From: Conidiobolus incongruus B7586
Lineage: Eukaryota > Entomophthoromycota > Entomophthoromycetes > Entomophthorales > Conidiobolaceae
Direction: 5' to 3'
NCBI GenBank assembly: GCA_000697335.1
Contig: JNEM01014523.1
Location: forward strand, 1-25,872
DNA length: 25,872 nt
The notes beneath the pieces are model-generated. The model was not told where the DNA came from. It worked only from the letters and a program-made list of their open reading frames with translations, and ran no database searches. Shown here piece by piece: positions 21,472 through 25,872 of the stretch. Position numbers and translations under genes: made by a program. Positions within the stretch are counted from its first letter, which is position 1. Each line of letters opens with the position of its first letter.

Positions 21472-22893
21472 ATTAGATCACGAGGTTTAAGATTAGACAA
21501 TGAATCATCGAATTAAAACTATTTAATTTTACACTGAATAAACCTTAGCATATCCAGTACAATTCATTATAAACCTTTCTATTCACTCGTTATTACTTCA
21601 AAACATAAATAATTTGCAATGAAAAACTCATAATTTATTCAATTTTCAACTCAGAATTATTAATTTAACTATAAATATGAAAACCTGTAATTTAATTAAT
21701 TATTAAGTTGCCTTACGACATAAATGGATAAGATATTATATTATGGTTGATTATAATTAGATTATTAGTTTATTGATTAAATGTTTATCATAATTGGTAT
21801 TTATCACCTTTTGTCATACTCCAATCCCAAATGGGATAAAATTATTTCAAGTTAAATTAAATTTTCAACGATTTTAATTAGTTTATTGAATAAGATGTGT
21901 TATTCTTAATATATGAAAATAACTTTATTTATTAGGGGTTATATTTTTCAAATAACAGATAAACGCGTCAAACTTATAATGTTTGAATTATTTTTAATAT
22001 ATATATATAAGCCATTGGATAAATTTTCATCTTTTTGCTTAATTCAATTTCATTGATTATAGTTCAACTGAAATTTCATTTTTTAGTATGATTTATTTCA
22101 AAATTGATTAAAGAAAAAACAATTTTAGCTTTAATTTTATTAATTAAGGATTTAATTTAAACTATATAAACTTTTGAAATTTTAATAACTATTATCAAAT
22201 TTTAAAATAAAACTTTGATTTTCATCCCTTTTTCTTTTTCTATTATTCTAATTAATTTTTTTTTTGAAAAATAAATTTCAAATAATTTGAGTTTTCCGAT
22301 TATATTAACAAATTTGTTTAAAGTTGCGAAAATTATCATCTGATGAATAACTTAAAATAATAAAATAATTTAAAATTGATTGGTTCTCAATAAAATTCTA
22401 AAAAGTTTTGACAAGTTTTGAGTATATATTTTATTATTATTATTATTAGTATTATTAAGGATTGTTTATAAAAATAAAAGAAAATTTTAAATTATTATTT
22501 AATAATTAAAAAAAAAATATTTTTTTTTCAAATCCGAAAAAATTCTAATTAATGCATATTAAAATAACCAATTTTTTACATGAAAAAAGTTCCACTCAAG
22601 TTCAAATGATAGTCATTTAAATGAAATTAACTGAAAAAATATTCAAATTAATTAATGATATGCAAATGAAAGTATGAATGTTGGATTAAAATTAGATTAT
22701 TGCTGTTTAAAAATAAATTATGAGATTTTTTTGTGTTGGATAATTTAAATGTGTTCAAGTATATAAATGGAGGCTATTTCCCTGATTGATACGGTTTGAT
22801 CTCTTTGGAGCTTAGTCACATTTTGTTAAGGCTCCCTCTATTATTCAGTTTTACCAGGTGTAAAATTTAGTTGTTTATTTAATTAGATTTATA
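21472..22893. other. spacer between CCT-eta and the WOPR gene
   Basis: Starts with the CCT-eta 3' region and ends with the WOPR leader, which is noticeably richer in C and T (about 22780-22870). Between them is A+T-rich DNA with A and T homopolymers (for example near 22260 and 22500-22530). No gene was seen. Confidence 0.45.
22762..22767 (+). promoter_or_regulatory. candidate TATA box of the WOPR gene
   Basis: TATAAA lies about 127 bp before the start codon and is followed by a pyrimidine-rich leader of raised G+C. This is a plausible core promoter with a leader near 100 nt, but there are no transcript data. Confidence 0.4.
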
Positions 22894-23652
22894 ATGGAAT
22901 CTTATTATGGCCACGTTGGATCGAGTTCGGACGTGCTCATCCTCTTTCGCGCTGTCGAACTCGGGCTCGTGCAAACTGTCAAGAGGAGGCTAGACTCCAT
23001 GGAGCGGAATCTCATTCGATCAGGCTCGATTTATATATGGGAAGAAGTCGAAGCGAATATCAAAAGGTGGACGGATTACATCCCATGGTCATCATCCAGA
23101 GATGACGGACTGTTTCTGAACTACTTTGAGCTGGAGGCGGGACTCCTGCATCCTTCTGCATCAGTATCCAGTCAGCCCAAAAAACAGATCAAGCAAGATG
23201 GGCTCATCAAGCGCACTTTCAGCAGCATGACTATTCATGGGAAAAAGTACCATCTCGTCAATTATTACTATAAGTCAGATATACCGAAACTCATTCGTCC
23301 CAGTGAAGATAGTCAATTTTTTGAACTAATCCTCCCTAAAAACTACTTCTTCAGCTTGAATAGTAATATACTAGTCACTATGCAGCAGCATCAACAGTCA
23401 GTGGTTGCATCTAATTCTATGGAAGATTCCAATACGACGAATCACAGCAGCAGCAATATTCATAGCATCTGCAATAATCTCAACGAAGAAGATGACACAA
23501 GGCCGAGGACTGTTGAAAGTATGATAAGGGGGATGAACTCGGTATTGCCACCCATTACTGATCCCAATTCGTCGACGCCACACGCAAAAATGAACTATGA
23601 CAAGGAAGATCAGCGTCAGTTAGATCTGCTGTCCAAACAGCTCAAGCTGTAG
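22894..23652 (+). CDS. WOPR-domain (Gti1/Pac2 family) transcriptional regulator
   Basis: Fungal DNA-binding regulator of the family that includes Wor1, Ryp1, Pac2 and Gti1, which control morphology, sporulation or virulence programmes. Single exon, 252 residues. Residues 4-90 form the first WOPR half: YYGHVGSSSDVLILF, a Leu-Gly-Leu helix, then RRLDSMERNLIRSGSIYIW, RWTDYIPWSSSR and LFLNYFELE. All are family-conserved positions (RSGS, W, RWTD, WS-SR, G-FL-Y-E). The second half (about 100-130) has DGLIKRTFS and YHLVNYYYKSD. The rest (about 155-252) is Ser/Asn/Gln-rich and probably disordered. The start is secure because family members begin just before this Tyr-x-Gly segment. It is shorter than most members, which carry long low-complexity tails. 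Codon use is G+C-rich compared with the flanks. Its target genes cannot be told from the sequence. Confidence 0.92.
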   Translation: MESYYGHVGSSSDVLILFRAVELGLVQTVKRRLDSMERNLIRSGSIYIWEEVEANIKRWTDYIPWSSSRDDGLFLNYFELEAGLLHPSASVSSQPKKQIKQDGLIKRTFSSMTIHGKKYHLVNYYYKSDIPKLIRPSEDSQFFELILPKNYFFSLNSNILVTMQQHQQSVVASNSMEDSNTTNHSSSNIHSICNNLNEEDDTRPRTVESMIRGMNSVLPPITDPNSSTPHAKMNYDKEDQRQLDLLSKQLKL

Positions 23653-23949
23653 TTGATACCTTGAGATTCTAGAATAGTTATCCAAGTCTGGCTATAATTG
23701 TCACAACGCATAACGAATGATCAATTCATCCACGCAATCCAGTTAATTTCGAATTGGAATCATTCGTCCCATCTCGTCATATACCAATTAAAAAAGTCTC
23801 AAAACGTCCACACGAGACTAAATTAAGGTGGAATGATGGGATTTACCTCTCACCAATCCTTTTGATTAGAGATGACCCGATCAAAAACAATAAAATCCCT
23901 TAATTATTAATAAACACCATATGAATCAATTTTCACTTATCTGCATCTT

Positions 23950-24380
23950 GGATAGTCTTAATATATTGGAATGAGCTTGTCTTCATCCAGAATCATGGTT
24001 TAGTGATACATGTCCAACACCATCTCCAACAATATTGCTCACACAATATTTAGAGGGTGGACACTGGATGAATTAGTGGAAATTAGCTCATAAGTGATAG
24101 AAATAGACTTCAAACTCCACCCTTCTTAACAATTATGACATACACGATATCCGCGAGCATGCCAAAACATCGGTGGTTAAATTCTGCGGTATCAGAAAAT
24201 AATGGACGACTGTCCTAAATAGTCAATCAATAAACGATCCAATTACCCATACCATTAATACATAATGATACTCCCACGCGCTGCATACTTAGCCACTTCC
24301 AACGTGATCTTATCCATTCCAGTGAGCAAGATACCCAATTGGGGAATTTTCTTAGAATGACCAAATCTACTATTTCTCGT
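23950..24380 (-). pseudogene. probable decayed short-chain dehydrogenase/reductase gene
   Basis: The region behind the WOPR gene has clearly raised G+C for a spacer. On the minus strand two collinear parts recall retinol-dehydrogenase-like SDRs, which are NAD(P)-dependent oxidoreductases. The first is FGHSKKIPQLGILLTG, then ITLEVAKYAARGSIIM, which fits the Rossmann start (SKIPxLxGKxxLVTGAxxGIGLEVAKYxARRG). The Gly-rich loop itself is damaged: TGMDKIT stands where TGxxxGIG is expected. The second, about 200 bp further on, reads VEFEVYFYHL, ANFH, FIQ, then PPSKYCVSNIVG and GHVSLNHDSG. It is at the right distance for the D-L-x-S-L and L-V-N-N-A-G blocks, but is broken by several stops. The Tyr-x-x-x-Lys catalytic block was not found. 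The assignment is inference from motif spacing. Confidence 0.42.
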
Positions 24381-24399
24381 AAGTTATTAAACCACAACA

Positions 24400-25872
24400 A
24401 TTTTTCCGCTGTATTACTTTTTAATACTCAATAAAATCGGCAAAATTGATTTTTCAAGTTTTTTTTAAAAAAAATTGAATTAAATGTAATATTTTCTGGA
24501 AAAAAAGTTTTTTTTTTCTAAATTTGTGACAATGGATATAAAATTGAATTTTTAACTCAAATTGGATTCTATTTGAATTGATTGTGAGTGTGGTAATACT
24601 TGTTCAAATTGTGCTGCGTTATGAAATTGATCCTTATAATCACTTGAAAAAGAAGTTTGATTCAATATATATTATCAGATATATTTAAGTAATTTGTTTG
24701 TGTACTTAATATCTTGTCAATTTTGGAAACTTGCGCTTGATCCATCAACGAGTTTTAAAATTTTCCTGTAATACGCGATTTGGATATTTTGGAAATTTTA
24801 ATAATAATATATTATTCATAATGAATTAATTGAAATAATATTAAATCAAAATTATTAATTTTAGAAATTTTGTTAAATAATCCTTTTAAAAAATTTTATA
24901 AATAGTTGATAAATCAAATTTTCATTGATTTCAATTCTAGACTTTATAATTACTAAATTGAAAATAATTTATAATGTATTCATATTCATATACTTAATGG
25001 AACCCATCCAGCAATAGTATCAATTATCTCACTAATTACCTCACAATACTATACTTTCAATATGTCTTACCATATCATCAATTCTAATTTTAATAAATCC
25101 CTGAATAAATCAAAATATCTAAAATTAGAATAATGTCCGGTCACATAATTTTTTCATATTATTTATTGAACAAAAATAGAATTAAAATTTAGATTGCGAA
25201 TGATTAGAAAATTTAATTAATATTATATAATTGATTTTATAATTATTGAAATCTAATAATAATAATAAATATTTTTAAAGCAATAGTTTGCATTTTGAAA
25301 TTAATCAACATATTCAAAATATTAATTGACCTTATATTAACTCGAGTAAACTTTATAATCAATTTAATTATTTGAATTAATTTCCAATTACAGTAATAAG
25401 TTTGTTAAAATGATTTAGCTATTGAATTATTTTAAAATTTAGGTATTCAGATGAAATGATCACTAATAAGAATCCTGAGAGTAATATTTATATTACCAAA
25501 TTAATATGTTATTTTGAAATTGTAGAATTTATGGTAATTATATAATAATCTATTATTTGATAAAATAATTTTTATTGAATTTTTTCTAATCTTTAAAATT
25601 TTAATTATTTTATAACAATTAAATAATATAAAATAAATTATTATTATAAAGACAATATTTGTTTCCTATATTTTAATATATAAATAATTATTAAAACAGT
25701 ATCTCTAATAATATATATTTAATTTTTTTAAATGAATAATATAAAGAAATTGAATTATTATAAATAATATATTAAATTAATTAGAAAAAATAACTATTTT
25801 AATGTTAATTTAAATTATTTTAATAATATTAATATGGCAAATTTGGATTAAATAATTAAAAATTTTTTTATT
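24400..25872. other. A+T-rich terminal spacer
   Basis: A slightly G+C-richer patch at about 24540-24780 gives only short open stretches in several frames. From about 24800 to the end the sequence is nearly pure A/T, with no gene, RNA or repeat that I can support. Confidence 0.5.

Noticed and set aside
24230-24432. Plus-strand open stretch of about 65 codons opposite the SDR-like fossil
   Set aside because: No start codon and no recognisable motif. The minus-strand reading has better family-like spacing.
24555-24625. Short plus-strand Cys-rich reading (CECGNTCSNC) resembling a metallothionein
   Set aside because: Only about 15 codons between stops, no start codon, no plausible exons around it; probably chance.
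24661-24745. Minus-strand 27-codon frame beginning MDQAQVSKIDK
   Set aside because: Ends quickly, no good donor site leads to a continuing exon, and no family is recognised. It could be an upstream exon of the SDR-like fossil, but nothing ties them.
1-25872. Search for transposons, LTR or virus-like elements, CRISPR arrays and long direct or inverted repeats
   Set aside because: No transposase, reverse transcriptase, capsid or integrase reading, no paired terminal repeats and no spaced repeats were seen; only microsatellites and the GGT copies repeat.

Overview
The window looks like nuclear DNA of a fungus with a very A+T-rich genome. A WOPR (Gti1/Pac2) regulator, a family essentially confined to fungi, is the clearest lineage clue. 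The genes have small GT-AG introns (17 of 18 are 48-61 nt and every donor begins GTA), use the standard genetic code, and stand out as islands of higher G+C in spacers that are mostly A and T. An early-diverging fungus such as an Entomophthoromycotina or other Zoopagomycota relative would fit, but that is a guess from composition and gene style.

Layout. 1-3.8 kb is spacer with a few weak traces of old coding sequence. 3.83-5.97 kb (+) is an intact six-exon gamma-glutamyltransferase (GGT1). 6.18-8.01 kb (-) is a five-exon cytosolic histidyl-tRNA synthetase with an N-terminal WHEP domain, tail-to-tail with GGT1. 8.0-10.9 kb is spacer that hides a decayed PRELI/Slowmo-family gene (-). 10.96-12.79 kb (+) is a decayed second GGT copy that still has its introns. 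14.16-16.29 kb (+) is a second intact GGT (GGT3). 18.77-18.84 kb (+) is tRNA-Ala(UGC). 19.54-21.47 kb (+) is the chaperonin subunit CCT-eta in five exons. 22.89-23.65 kb (+) is the single-exon WOPR regulator. 23.95-24.38 kb (-) holds the probable remains of a short-chain dehydrogenase gene. The last 1.4 kb is A+T-rich spacer.

Function. The intact genes are not one pathway. HisRS, CCT-eta and tRNA-Ala are translation and protein-folding housekeeping. The two GGTs are membrane-anchored glutathione/gamma-glutamyl peptide enzymes that arose by local duplication. The WOPR protein is a likely developmental transcription regulator. The notable theme is a dispersed GGT family in which all three copies keep a 10-nt microexon at the Gly-Ile-Gly-Gly-Gly-Gly-Phe motif, together with at least three gene fossils in the spacers. 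I saw no credible transposon, virus-like element or CRISPR array. Homology statements rest on remembered family motifs, not on a database search.
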